From assembly GCA_030770545.1 (NCBI GenBank), contig CM061098.1:13978001-14042000 (forward strand): DNA of 64,000 nt. Direction: 5' to 3'. The stretch is from Macropodus opercularis. Lineage: Eukaryota; Chordata; Actinopteri; Anabantiformes; Osphronemidae. The notes under the pieces were generated by a model. The model did not search any database, was not told the origin of the DNA, and worked only from the letters and a program-made list of their open reading frames with translations. The position numbers were made by a program, and so were the translations under genes. Positions within the stretch are counted from its first letter, which is position 1. Each line of letters opens with the position of its first letter. Below, piece by piece: positions 41,601 to 55,400 of this stretch.

Positions 41601-44600
41601 GTGTTCCTGCTGCGAGTTTCTCTCCGTGTTAAAGGGAATCTCCTGAGCTTGTGCATAATGCGATCTCCCTTATTTACATATTCCACCAACCCTCCTGTTG
41701 TTTATGCTGACACTGCTCTCTGGTTCCCCTCGAGTGCCCATCAATTCACTGGCATGTTGGTTTACAATGTAGCCAGTTAGACAGAGATCAGTGCCAACTG
41801 AGACCGACAGAGACAACTATTCTTCTGCAGACCTGTCACCGTTGTTCCTCCCGTACTGAATATCATTATCTTCATTAGAGCAATGTGAAATAATTAAAAT
41901 GTAGCTTATGTTAGTTTTATGAAAATTCTACTGCTTTAATTGCACAGCAAGCTTAAGAGTAAATTCAAAATGCATTTTGTGCTTGTAAATAAAAACACTT
42001 CTGGGCAAAACATCTCAAACATCTTCTGGTCAAGGATAGAGTAGGTACAGTTGTTGTAAAATCAGATCAGCGTTTGTAGAATAAAAACAAGCGGCATAAA
42101 CCAAAAATTCAAATGGCTTTAACTTTCTTTCTGGGTGAAGGTTTTTTTTCCTGTGTCTGTTTCTACAGTATGTGTGATTACATGTTTCACAATCACGTGT
42201 TCAGGTGTTAACATGTTTCCTAGATATCCTGTTGCTTCGTCACCTGCTGCCTTTAAACATATTCTCAAGTCTCGAGTGGTAAATTGCTGTCAAAACATTT
42301 TTAATCCTGCCGAGCCAAAAAGGAGCTGTTGATAGTTGTTAGCTGTAGTGGGAAGCTGCACAGCGTATCATTACAACTAAGAGGCCACGCAGCTAATTCT
42401 AGGGCTTCTTCGTGAAGACGGACTCCTCCTGATTACGCCTCCACTTCTCACTGATCTCTCTCAGGCACACACGCTGATGAGGTCTCAGTAAAGGCCTTTT
42501 CATCCGTTTCGCCACTCGATACAATGTACTGTAGTCTCGAGAGAGATGGGTAGTGTGTGGGCTTGCGTTGTCAAGTCTGGCTGCCACCTTTGACACAAAA
42601 TGCAACCACATGCAGTGATTTTGACGCGCATCCTGCAGCGGTGATTGTGCCGGAACATCGTCTTACATTACGCTCTAATGCGTTTCAGTGTCGGTGGGTT
42701 ACGAGTACGAGTCGTGTCCTGGTGTGATCCAGTGGGAGAGGAGGACGGCTCTGATGCAGGGATTTGAACTGGTCCCATCCAACCTGGGTGGGTGGTCTCT
42801 GGACAAACACCACGCCATCAACATACAGAATGGTGAGTCCAAACACACACGCCCTCGCCCTCACGCCGCCGTGTTGCCTGTTTTCAGAGCTCAAATTAAA
42901 CTGAATGCAATTTTTGTCAGTTTTACCTTGAGTGACGACGATAACACATCGCTGAGCTATTGAAGCACACTCAACTCAATAAAATCCCAAACTTTCCAAC
43001 TACAACTTACATAACATAACTATAATAACATATTTGTTCCACTGCTTTGGGGTCGTACACTAAACAACGCTACAGTTAGAAAATGTATGATGTGAAATAT
43101 TATGTTTATTTATTTAATTTTGTTTCACCTTCTCATCAGGAATCCTGCACAAGGGAAATGGGGAAAACGTCTTCCTCTCCCAGCAGCCTCCCGTCATCAG
43201 CACTGTCATGGGGAATGGCTTCTACCGGAGCGTCCCATGTGGTCCGAGCTGCAGCGGCGCAGCCCGCGACATGATGCTGTTTGCCCCCGTCGCGCTGGCC
43301 AGCGGCCCCGACGGCTCCCTCTACGTCGGGGACTTCAACTTCATCCGCAGGGTGCATCCTGACGGCTACACCAGAACCATACTGGAACTCAAGTAAGAGT
43401 CAGGAGCTTCTTTTTTTTTATGCATTCACGGCACAGGAGTAGCCTGATCCTGGTAGGGATCTCCCCCACAGTGAGAAGCGGCGGGATTCTGAGCACTGGA
43501 GTGACATGAGTAAAATTACAGCGAAATTAGCTGGGATGATATGGTTTTAGTGTGGCATTATCCCTGGTTGGCATCTGCAGCTGTGATCTGTTTGATCTCA
43601 ACAGAATATATTTTGAAGTTGGTCTTCATGCAAAAGGTGAGTGTGTGGGGTTGAGACATCACGCAGTCTAATCTACCTCTTTAGGATGAGAAAGACGCAG
43701 AGAGGCTTTGCTCCGAAACAAAGATATTTTTCCTGCGGATTATGACGATGATATCTCCTACTGTGCTGCAGGCGCTACATTCTCTATTTCTGTATTTTCT
43801 CAAGCGTAGAATCTCGATGGTATTGCACAGTCATTTGTCCTGTAAAGCGTTCTCCTTATGTAACTTTAATCTCTCATTCTGTGTTATTATTGTATCTCTG
43901 ACTAATATTTCTAGTTCAGATGGAGGTTTCATAGTGTCTGTACTTGATACATCCCTGTCCTCTGGGAGGAAATGCCAAAAAGCTTCCTGTTTAGGTTAAT
44001 ATTTAATGTGAAACAATGCAGTCGACTAAATCAAGCCTAATCTCACTTTATGATGATAAAATTGACTCATTGTAGCCTATGAAGTGCTTTACTGACTGTC
44101 GTTAGCATCATAAATGATAATGTTTCTGTCTGTCTCCTCTCTCCTTTCCAAATGCTCCTTTATGGCTTGTTATCAGGAACCGGGACACCAGACACAGGTG
44201 AGAACTAGTGATTAGCACCTCCTTTTGTATACCTATACAAAAAAAAACAACCCAAGACACATAAACACAAAGAACACGTGTCAAGAGAAAAGTCAGGGCA
44301 TGTTGCTAAATGCCTCACAGCACTTTAGATTGAGTTTGTTTCCTGCAAATTGCATTGACCTGACTTCTCCTTCCTCCTACAAACACACCACACCCAACAA
44401 TCTGCATACACTCAGATCTATGAAAATCCTCATTCAAATTTCAATGGGCAATATTACATTTGAAAATGGGAAATGGGCCACGATGTCAAGGATTTGATGT
44501 TTTAGAGGATTACTGTAAGTCTGTTTGTAAGGTTTGAGGAATGCATTGATTCACATTCCAGACTCAGACCCTCCGGCCAGCGCTGGCCTCGACACTGTCC

Positions 44601-47600
44601 CTGGCCCCCGAGCGTCAGCGTTAAGCGCGAGCTCTATACACCATGTTCAGCAGGAGATTAGACAGATGTTCTAGGGTTGCGGGTGCTAGGGTGTGTGTGT
44701 GGGTGTGTGTGTGTGCTACTATCAGGGGTTATATCGAGATAATTCTGTATGTGAGCGCTCGTGGCTGTTTGTGAGAGAGATGGAGAGGCTTTATCGGATT
44801 TGAAAAGGGAGAGGATTTTTCAAGATGCCACATCTTTAGCATGCCGACGATTCAAGTCGTGGAGAACGTATAACCTGTATTCACGTCTGTACTGTCTTGC
44901 AGGTGTGATGATGTCATGTAAATGTGAATTAGACACGGTAGCGTGATAACACACACTATCTGCCATCAAAGGTTTTAATCAAGTAGATTTAATGATGGAA
45001 TAAAAAGAAAACTAAACTGGCAGGTTATCATCCACTATTTTCCTCTTTAGAATCAAATGCAAAGTAATACTATTTGAAGACGAGGGTAGCGCCAACAAAT
45101 GGAGAACTTGAGTCAGTCCCACGTGCCTTTTGGGAAACTGTACATCAAAAGTTAACAACCGCTGGCCAAAGCTCAAATGAACTGGGTTCTTTTTGCATAT
45201 ACCCTTTACTCACCCTGGAGGTTTCTCCTCCAGCTTCTGCTTCCTCTGCCTCCTCCCACAACAGCTTTTTTACTGTTAGCAGCACGTTAGTGTTTCTCTT
45301 TTATTCTATACTATTGTTCTCCCAAGTCAGAAAACATTAATTATTCATCCGTATCCATCTCTCAAAGCTTTTCACTCCACATTCTTCCCAGCAAAGTGCC
45401 TATCAGCCAGCAGGGCTTTAAAACAAGGTGCTCTCCGAGGAGAGACAATATGGAATGTAGTCACTGTAAAACTACTGTCTGTTCTTCCTCTACGGGAGTC
45501 TGAATGAGGAATAAAGCAAATAGGGAAGCGTGTCCTCCGCAATATTAGAATCTAAGAGATTCAGAGGCGCAGTCAGGAACGAATAGATCCATACGTCTAT
45601 CAACTCTGATCATTGTTTTGTTATTATGTGTGGAGGGAACAAGGGAGTCTGGAGTGAGACTGTTTCCGCCATGGTTGTTATTGTTGTTCATTTCCTCTCC
45701 ACTGGATAAATGTGTTCAGAGCCTGTGAGCGTCTAATTGAGGAAAAGGACAGGTGAGGTGATTTGTAATCACTCATACGCACCGTGCGCTGCCTGTGGTA
45801 GCTTCAAAAGGCCTAACAAATGTGATATGCGGCGCGGAGCAGTGGCACACTTTGAAACTCAGCGAATAACCCTCTTAGGATCACGTTTAAATTATGTATG
45901 TGCAGTTCAGTGCAGAGCTCTGTAAACAGTTATGCACTTAATGGACTATATGAGTGACGGAAGCAATGTTGCAGTGTTTTTTCTTTGTTTTTGTTTTTTT
46001 TTTTTTTGGCTTGTGAGAAGGTTCAGCTTCATATGGAAGGAAGTTTTCTCCCCGGAGACTAAAGGTTAGTAGAGTAGAATAGTCTCCCTGAGCACAACCA
46101 CTGTCAAAAGCAAACTGGAGATTGAAACCTCTAACCAAGTGAGAACAAATGCGTCTTTAGGTCTGTGAAAAGTGTAAACAGGCTTGAACTGAGAATGTGC
46201 GAAGGCTATAACTTCAGAAATAGTTGTCTTGACATTGTGATTTCTCTTCCCACCAAGACTTGGGGTTTTTTTTTTAGTTTTTTTTCCATCAAACAGCCAT
46301 GAAAAAAAAAAAAAAAAAAGAAAAGAACACTTTTACAGTGTGTCTGAGTTTAATTGGCAGGAAGCTTTTGACCAGACCCGTCTGACACTGGATTTCACGC
46401 TACAGAGTAATTGCTTGGATCTCTGTTGGTTACTGTGTTCAAAGTGCAGATTTCAAATTCCCTCTCTCGTTTTTATTTATTTATTTATTTTTTGGTATCA
46501 CCACGTTCCAGCCTCGGTGCTACTGCGCAGTAACCTGACAAATGTCAAAGGTTTGGTGTAATTAACGAACCTCTGACTACATTTACAGCAGTACGTCTCT
46601 CTGCACTTGATGCCCACAGTGTTAGTATTCCTCCTACACCAAGTACAGTAAACTGCTCAGCCCACAGCCTGCATAAGGTTAAATGAAGTCAGTTTTCATT
46701 GTGTGCCAACTTTAGCCCGAGGCTTAACCGAGGACAAAAGACGGTTTTATTAAACCCGTATGAAAAGCACATGATTCCATATAAATATGTCTTTCCTGTC
46801 AAACAGAATACAACATTTATGAGTCCTATTCTGAATAAACACTTTTCGTCGGCTTTTAACCTCCAACAAGCGAACAACAGCGACTAAAACAGTAGGAAAT
46901 CTTGTGGGCGCTCGCTTTGCTATCTCATGCCTCTTTAGTTTGCTGTATTTAAGTTTCGGTATAAAATCCAGCTTGTGAGCATAACCCTCTGTGGAAATGC
47001 ACCTGTAGACTTGCGACAAAGGTGTCACCTTGTAGAAAAACTGCGCGTAAAGGTTGAGCTTTTGTTAGGATTTGTCAGTGCGTGAGTTGGGCTCTTCTCC
47101 ATTTTATCCGGTCTGCAGATACATTTATGCATAAGGTTCCCTCCTTATGTCAGCGAACACATTACCAGCGCACACAATAACGTCCTTTTGGCTTTCACTG
47201 TAAGCAGATCTGTCTGCGCCTGCTGCTTTTCACAGGCTGCACCAACGTGGGCTTTATGTGCCAGTGTTATTCACATATCTGAATTACTTTCCTGATCAAA
47301 TACAGTAGAGCAAAAGAGTCAAGTTACAACACTGCTTTTGTCCACTAGCTTGAGAACTAAGGCACCTTATTATAATGTTCAAGTCATTTCAACTTCATTC
47401 ATAAAGAAAATGTGATGTTTGGATCCAGGGACAATTTTTCATAATGGTTTTGGAGAGGGTGATATATAATATATTGTATATTAATTGTCACCACTTCAGA
47501 GCATTATGAGAACTTCCTAAGCTTCATAAGCTTATTAGGAATATAGATTACAAAATAGCCTACATCCCCAGGACTTGGATCATCACTTATAATAACTATT

Positions 47601-50600
47601 GCACTGCTGTGGCTGTGTGTACAGTTTAACTGAGAAATCATTAATCTTGTGTCGGCACAGGCACAAGTTTTGTCTTTTCTAGGTTCCTCACTGGGATGAC
47701 CTGATTACTACTAAATGATGATGTTGTTAGTCATGAATACAGAGTAATATCATTCCCTAAACTAGGTTAGTCTCATATAGCTTCACACTGCATGGTGTGA
47801 CATAACAAATCCAATTCGTGCGAGTCTAGTAACCGTTCAAACGTAAATCTTCTCTCCAGCACCAGCCCTGCCCATAAGTACTACCTGGCCATGGACCCGG
47901 TGGGCGAGGTTCTCTACGTGTCCGACACCAGCAGTCGCAGGGTTTACCGGGTGAGGAACCTGGGGCAGCCGAAGGACCCGTCGCGCAACCTGGAGGTGGT
48001 GGCCGGGACGGGGGAGCAGTGTCTACCTTTCGACCAGAGCCACTGCGGGGAGGGCAGGAAGGCCACAGAAGCCGCGCTCAATAACCCTCGAGGTAGGCGA
48101 TTAAAGACACTACAGCTGAAAAACAAGCTCAGTTACCACCTTCTGTTGCCACGGTGATGGCGAAGCACATGTATCACCCCCCCGGGCTAATATAACAATA
48201 CGTTTGTACTCATATCAGTTTGGAATCATATTTGACACATCTACAGTAGATGCACTTCTTGCTAGAAGACTGGGCTTTGACTACTTTTCTGCAGCTCAGT
48301 AGTTCGGTATTGACGCTGCTTGTTCCTCTTGACACGTTTATTGATTAGATATTATTCTGATCGCGTGACAAAAAAAATCAGCCAGTCAGCGCGTACTGTA
48401 CTGTATGTCATAGCTCAAGCTGCGGAGCGCACTCTCACTACACAAAGACACCATCTCCTAAAAGTCACTTTGATAACCACGCAGTGATCTGTGAGGCGTC
48501 TGCTTTCAACGACGTTCTCCTTGAAGTGCAGCATTCGCAAGATGGGAATCCATGTTGAAGCGTGATGTCTTTATATGACGACATCATGCTCACATTTGGT
48601 AGGAGTTTCCCCCCCACATTCACGAACCATCGCAGGTTACAATGCTGCGATTATGTCTTCAGTCACGCCGCCGATATTACTGCATATACACTGAAATTAT
48701 TATTGTACATACAAACATAGTGAGCTAATATGTATTTTGTCAGACAAATGACATTTATAGTACAAACCCACCGTGCTAGGTAACATTCTTTAAATGACAT
48801 CACCGTTTGTCTTTTTTTTATTAAAGTATACAAAGCAAATATGAGAATATGGCAGAACTACATTTAAAACTTTCTTTCTCATCCACTCTAGGCCCACAGT
48901 TTGTTCAATATATTGTGTTATTAAAATAATACTTAATTGGTTTAAGGATCCCACTGTGTGCTGCCACAAAAACACGGCATCACATCCCCACCAGCAGTCT
49001 GTACTGTTGACACCACATAGGATGGATTGATGGAGTCCTGCTGATTTTGCCTAATACTTTTCTCCTCCCAGTCATCAGCATTTTTAAATGTAAGCTAAAT
49101 TAGAGACAACGCTCTTCAGTCATACGAATTTACTCATTATTATTGTTAGTTTACGTTGCTTTATCAAAAGCAATTAAAATAACTCAAAAATAACAAATTG
49201 GCTGCAAATTGATGTTTCCGTTAAAAGCAAATTGACCTCCTGCCAAAACACCGCGAGACCTTTCATCAAGCAATATCACAGCAGGAAATGCGGAGTCTGA
49301 CTATAAAGCTAATAATCGCGGCTTCGGTTGATTCGTGTGCTGCTGTTTCGGGACCCAGCGTTACGCAGATGGCTCAGTGTCGTAAGCCTTTGAATTATTC
49401 GCCGCAGGTATAGGATCGGCGCGTACAGGACGTGGGCGCGCGATGGGCCGCGCACCCGCTGTCATGTTGTTGTCATATCAGAGTTATTGTAATTACATTG
49501 TGGGCCGTGTATAGCAGAGTACCTCACACTTAATTTCATCCGAGGTAAAGAGATGTAAAGTTAATGAATAGGATGCTACAGTACGTGTGTGTTCACTCAG
49601 CCAAGTCTGCAATATGCTGATTTATCAGGTGGTGAAAACTCTCTGATCTTAACCAGGGCGATCTGTTCCATTAACGCCAGCCAGGTCACCGAAGGCCACG
49701 TACCGTTTAGGAATGACACAGGTGTAATTGCTTGACAAGTGCTAAATGCAGGACTGCCACTATAACAGAAGGAGGAGGGAAATGTGACTCAAATTCATTG
49801 CGTGTATTTGCAAACCCACGCAGTCCTGCCAGGTTCTCCCAGCTTCCCTCACAAACGAAACCACGTAGCAAAGTTTGCCACCTGCTGCGGAGAAAGGCAG
49901 GCGTAGCAATTTAAGAAAGCCTGAAAATGTAAACTACAGTTTCAACGAGAACAAGATAACAATGCAGTTACTGTCATGAGAAGACAACGAGGTTTCATAT
50001 TCATTTAAATGACATTAACAGAGTGTCTCACAGACTAAGCATGGCTTCCTCTGGCTTACAGGAGAATGATATTACACTTAGACCAAATACATCTGTCACA
50101 TTAAGTCTGCAGATCCCACATCGATGTTAAAAAGCCAGTTGAATGAACACACACATTTCAGACGCTGAGCCCGGAGTGTCGTGCAGCGTTGAATTGGCTA
50201 ATTGTTCCACAGCCGCCTCTTAGCTGACAGGAGTGGATTCCAGCTTTCTTCCGTCCCTCTTGTTCGCTGGAGCGAGCCGCTGCTGGTCTCGTCTGACTTT
50301 CTGTCGTCAGTAAAGCATTGTAAGCCGCTAAAAAGCTGAAGCTAGGAGAGTTTCTTTTTTATTTTTTCTGTCAAGGCCCTGTTTCTTAGCAATAAGAAGT
50401 CTATGCAGCTTCTACAGTAACTGACGCCAATGTTACCTCATTGTTGAGAGGAAAACAATATTTCTTTCAGCTGTACTTTATGTATCTTAGCATGAGAAAA
50501 AGTCAAACTAGAATACACATGAACTCTACACTACACCACCGCTGCGAACTTCATTTACTGTGCAATCATTTGCTGTATGTGATGCTGATGAACAGCTGCC

Positions 50601-52225
50601 TTCCAGAGTTTAAAATGGCAGATTGTCAAGCCTGCATCTGTTGAATCCGACCATTATACTGTTGACATCATATACTGTAGCGTAGTCTGGGAAAGCCATA
50701 ATGGGAGTGGATCGGGCTTGCACAAAAAAACATATGCTGCCAAGAGGAAGAAATAATCTGTTTACTGCCCTCATCAATCACACCCACACCTGGCGACTTC
50801 TTAGTCCCCAGGTCGCGCGGTAGAGATTTCGCCGCAGGCCTGTCAGTCAGGCTACACCCACAGTCCTACGCGGCCTCCTCCTGTCAGTCACGCAACGGAG
50901 TCCGACGTTCGGGGAAAGACAGCCGGTCGATACGGACACGCAGTAAACGTGCCGCGGTCTCGAAGTGTCTCCATTCTTCAAATGCCATTAGCTCTAAGTA
51001 GCGACTAACGGCAGAACTTTCATTCTTATTTCCTCCAAGTTCCAAAGTTCGGGGGGGGATGATGAAAAGGGAAAAGATAAGAGAAAAACAAGATTAGAGC
51101 CGATCCCTGCTACAGTATAACAGCTGATCTGAAGACTGTGATTCTGAGTGTACGTGTGCCCTGTACCTTAGAACATGCTGTATCTCTGCCTTTATGCAGT
51201 AATGGAATATTTTGTCCCAGGACTCCTCCTGTTCACTCACCGTTAGGTATTTTAGAGTTTTTGAATCACTGCACTTCACACACTCTCTTCTGTGGCCATT
51301 GTGCTCCCACTAACCAGCTCTTATAAAGGCTCTGGAGATTTGTGCCTGGAGCCCCCCTCGGTTCCCTGTCATCCATCTGCCATGGCCCACACTCCTCCTT
51401 CTCACGCCCTCTTACCAATGGTAATGAGTGGTAGACTTCACAGAGAAATATCTGTCTCGAAGCTGTGGGCTCCGTGATTCTCTGGCATTGATCTTATCTC
51501 GTGTCATCTGGTGAGCTCCTTGCACCAAATTAGAGCCTTCCTTCTTTGTTTTCTACGCTCCCTCCATCTCTTGCTCCACCCCTCCCTCCTGGCTCATCAG
51601 TGAATCATCTTCGTGCCTCTGTGTTGACATATGTGCACTCGTTCTTGCTGCCACACATAATATTGTTACAACACAACAAATAGTCGTTAAGTACTAATCC
51701 ATAATTCTAAATTAGCCAACAATGTTGGAGCACTATTGAGCTCACTGCTGCTGCCCAAGTTTATAGTTTCTTCGTAGTGTAAGCTGCAGGGATTACGTTG
51801 TGTCCTTCAAACACTCACTTGTGAATAGAAGATCTGGGGCATTGTGTAGAGTTGGCTCCACATGTGCTTCTGCAGTCAATTAGCTTGGTAAATAAAAGGC
51901 CTTGCTCCATTTAGGATGGATCCCATGTCTGACATGAAAGAGGCGTCAGTCCCACAGGACCCAACAGCCTTGGCTCACGTCTCTGCGCTCCTTCTGTTCG
52001 CAACATGAAGGGGTACTCTTTTTTTTTTCTTTTTTCTTTTCGTCCCATGCATATTTGGTGAATTATAGTTGTGTGGCTGTGAAAAGTATGTGCGTCTGTG
52101 TTTGAACAGAGGAGTTCAGAGAGTGACGCCAGCGATGGAGAGTTTAGTGGTTGGAGTTAGCCATGTGCAGGTCTTATCTATTATTTGTTGACTAGTCCCA
52201 GACAGAAAAGCTGACATCCACAGAG

Positions 52226-52284
<59 letters not shown>

Positions 52285-52418
52285 GATGCATGTGTGCTCA
52301 CATGGTTAGTGCGCTTGCTTTCAGTGTCAGTCTCGCGCTCTGACCCACAGGGGGCAGACTAATGCCCTTATCAGAAGCTGACATGCTGCCACCACATCTC
52401 TCCTGTTGCCCCGTCGGC

Positions 52419-52449
<31 letters not shown>

Positions 52450-55400
52450 CTCGTCTGTCCTTCGCTCTTTGCTTTCTTTTTTGCCTTCTTTCTTCCACGC
52501 TCTCTGTCTCTTTCCTACTGACAGACATATTTGTCCCCTTCTCGCTCGGTCCCGCAGCTGCGAGCGCACGCCATCAGAGCCGAGATAGCACGGCCGCGGT
52601 GCAGAATGCGGCAGGGTTTAAAAACTAGTCACGGTAATTAGCATGTTTGAGCAGCCAGGGAGTGAAAACTAAGAGAGAGAGAGAGAGACGCAGCCAGAGG
52701 TACAGATGTTTCACCCTGCACATCACTGCCCTGCCACACCCTCAGACCAGCACAGCCAGGGTTTCACGCTGTACAGTATCCGTCTTGGCGGCTGGTTAAC
52801 ATACTGTATAAGCAGCTTAGGCGAGTGAATATCTTCGCACACTGAGCGCCAGTTTCATTTACAGAAACGTCTGAAGACACGGCAGTGTGCATCAGCGCGC
52901 TTCCCGGTTTGTTTCATCACTGTGAATTATGCATTCGATGCTGTCTGCAGCCCCACACTCAAACTATTAACTCAGCAAACACCAGCCTCCTGTTTCTACG
53001 CCAACAGTGTCCTTTAACTGCATCGCTCTAACTACTGCAGCCTGCGTTTTCGCTTTCCTCAAGTCTGCCACTTCCCAAACTGTATTTGCCGGCTGCAGCG
53101 GTGAAGCTGTAAGATCTCCTAGGGCTGTGTCGCCTCTGTGCCAGCTGCTCTGCGTTATAACTTTGGAATGAATATGCCATTGTTATTCTACCTCTGGCTC
53201 CCATAGCATTTAGTGCGGAGTGATTGTTGCGTCTCACAAAATAGGGAGAAAAAGAGAGGGGGGAGGGAGAGCGGCTTAAGTTGATAGAGAGGAAGAGGGG
53301 GCTCAAAAGAGAGCGAGGGAGAACGTGAGTGCATCGGCGAACAGAAATAATGTGAAATTAATAGAGAATATTGGGAGAGAGAGAAAGAGAGTGGATGATG
53401 CGGATAAAGAGAGAGAGAGGCGTCTAAATCCTGCAGCGTACAGCAGTCCCACACCTCATCTGCATATTAAAGTGGCCCTGTGGCTACCTTCCATCCACAA
53501 GGGTCAACTGTCACTGTTTCTGTTGGTTTAAACAGAGCCCTGGTCCGCACAACAAGGGCACCAGAGAAGTCACACTGTGTTTTTAGCTCCAAGATTTAGC
53601 CAGCACGTGCATATGTGTGCACCGTTTTTAACAGGCCGCTCCCGTGTTTCATTTTGCATTGACCGAGCTTTTGTCTTTGCCTCTGGACATTCCTGCATTA
53701 ATGATACACACATGAATTAATCACACAGCACGGCGAACAGCAGCGCACTCTATGATAATATAAACTAGAGAGACACCGTTGGGTCATGCTATTTCTCGCC
53801 GCAGCTTTATTTTCTCACTGCAGCATCTATGATAATTAGGAGAGCGGCAGGAGACATGCATCACTGAGCAGCCACAATATGAAGTTCTGCCAGAGCCAAA
53901 ACTAATGCTAAGAATATAGCTGCCAGCGGCAAAAATCCAGACGGCCGAGCAAAGGAGCATCAAGCGAGGCACATTGTGCACAGGTACATGGAGGACTTGT
54001 CCAGGCAGTGAGCAATTTTTACATGATTGGAGGAAGAATTGCAGAGATATGGCCCCTGTGCTGTTTGTATATTTGCTGCGGAGTTTGTCACAGTCCAACA
54101 GCGTGAAGGATGAGCGTGTTCTTGACAGAACTGCAGGAACTATTCACTCAAAAGCCAATTTTTCTGTTTTGCATTGTGACATAAAAAGTCACTTCTGGTA
54201 GACAGATAAATGCAAAACGACTTCCTTTGTTTGTTTTTTTTTATATGAAAATCGCCACCTGGCTTCTGAACATATACTACAGTGCAACACACAGGTGTTA
54301 GTACGAGTCTGAATGTAAGAATTATTCAAATGGTATTTTTTATAAGCATTTGTTTTAAGATTGTTTTAGGCTTTCCATCAGGCCAATATTTGCTATCTCA
54401 CCCATAGTAACTAATCATTCACAATACATATATTTAGGCTGTTTGTCATTCCTTCTGAAAGTGGCTAAAGCTTTTTTGATGCAGTGATGCTACACTACAG
54501 TCATGATGTCTTGTCCAAAAATGTTCAGATCCAACAGGTAAATATTTTTGGAGTGCATGAAAGCAAAGCCTACAAAGCAGCAAACTAGGAAAAGATTTTT
54601 TTTTTTTTAACTTCAGTGTGAGTTGTTACATAGCTATTTCACTTCAGACACAGACAAAGTTGCCTCTCATCATTCGTATTATTCAAGAAACCGCTTCTGT
54701 CAACTTCCACATTTCATCACGGTTCAGCTGAGGTTGCTCCATTCCAGCTCGCATAGCTGCTTGCAGAGCAGAGTGCGGCAACTCTCTCCGTCTGAAATGT
54801 TGCTCTGCGTCGACTTGAGCTTGTGGTGTGAAAGCTGGGTAAGTGGTTTATCGGTGCTACGACAAGGTCACCGTACTTTCTGCTAGTCTTTAGTTTGCTA
54901 CCACCAGAAGCTGCTTGTCAGAGAATGTAAACATGGGTCATTTAAACATTTCTACAAATGTGATTCTGCTAAAGAAATATTAAATGGTGGTTATGATGAG
55001 ACAGCTCCTTCCAGGCAGAACAAGGACTCAGCTGTCAAACAAATATATATATATACTTTTCAATCTACGTATGCAGCTGTTATGATATGGTATGATATGA
55101 ATGCAGTACCTGGCTCTAACCATTCAGATGATTTTATGTCTTTTGGTTGGTACAGTATAGTCTAATCTGTTTACGCGTGAACACATTTTGAGTTTGTAAC
55201 CTCAGGGGAGTTTGCTAAAACTTTAAAACAATGGTTAACCTGTGGCGTCATTGCCAAGCTGAGTGTGACATTGTGCTGAACACACTGCCATACCAACACA
55301 GTGTGTTGTGTTATTATTCACCGTAGGACTGGATGGGGTGTGTGTTGCTCTACTTAAAACAGTAGAGCAAGGAATCCGTCTCAGGTAGTGTGTGCCCTAA

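Noticed and set aside
43391..43396. Stop codon TAA after LELK, suggesting a truncated protein
   Set aside because: The TAA spans a donor (AA|gtaaga), and downstream exons 44177 and 47860 restore the frame exactly.
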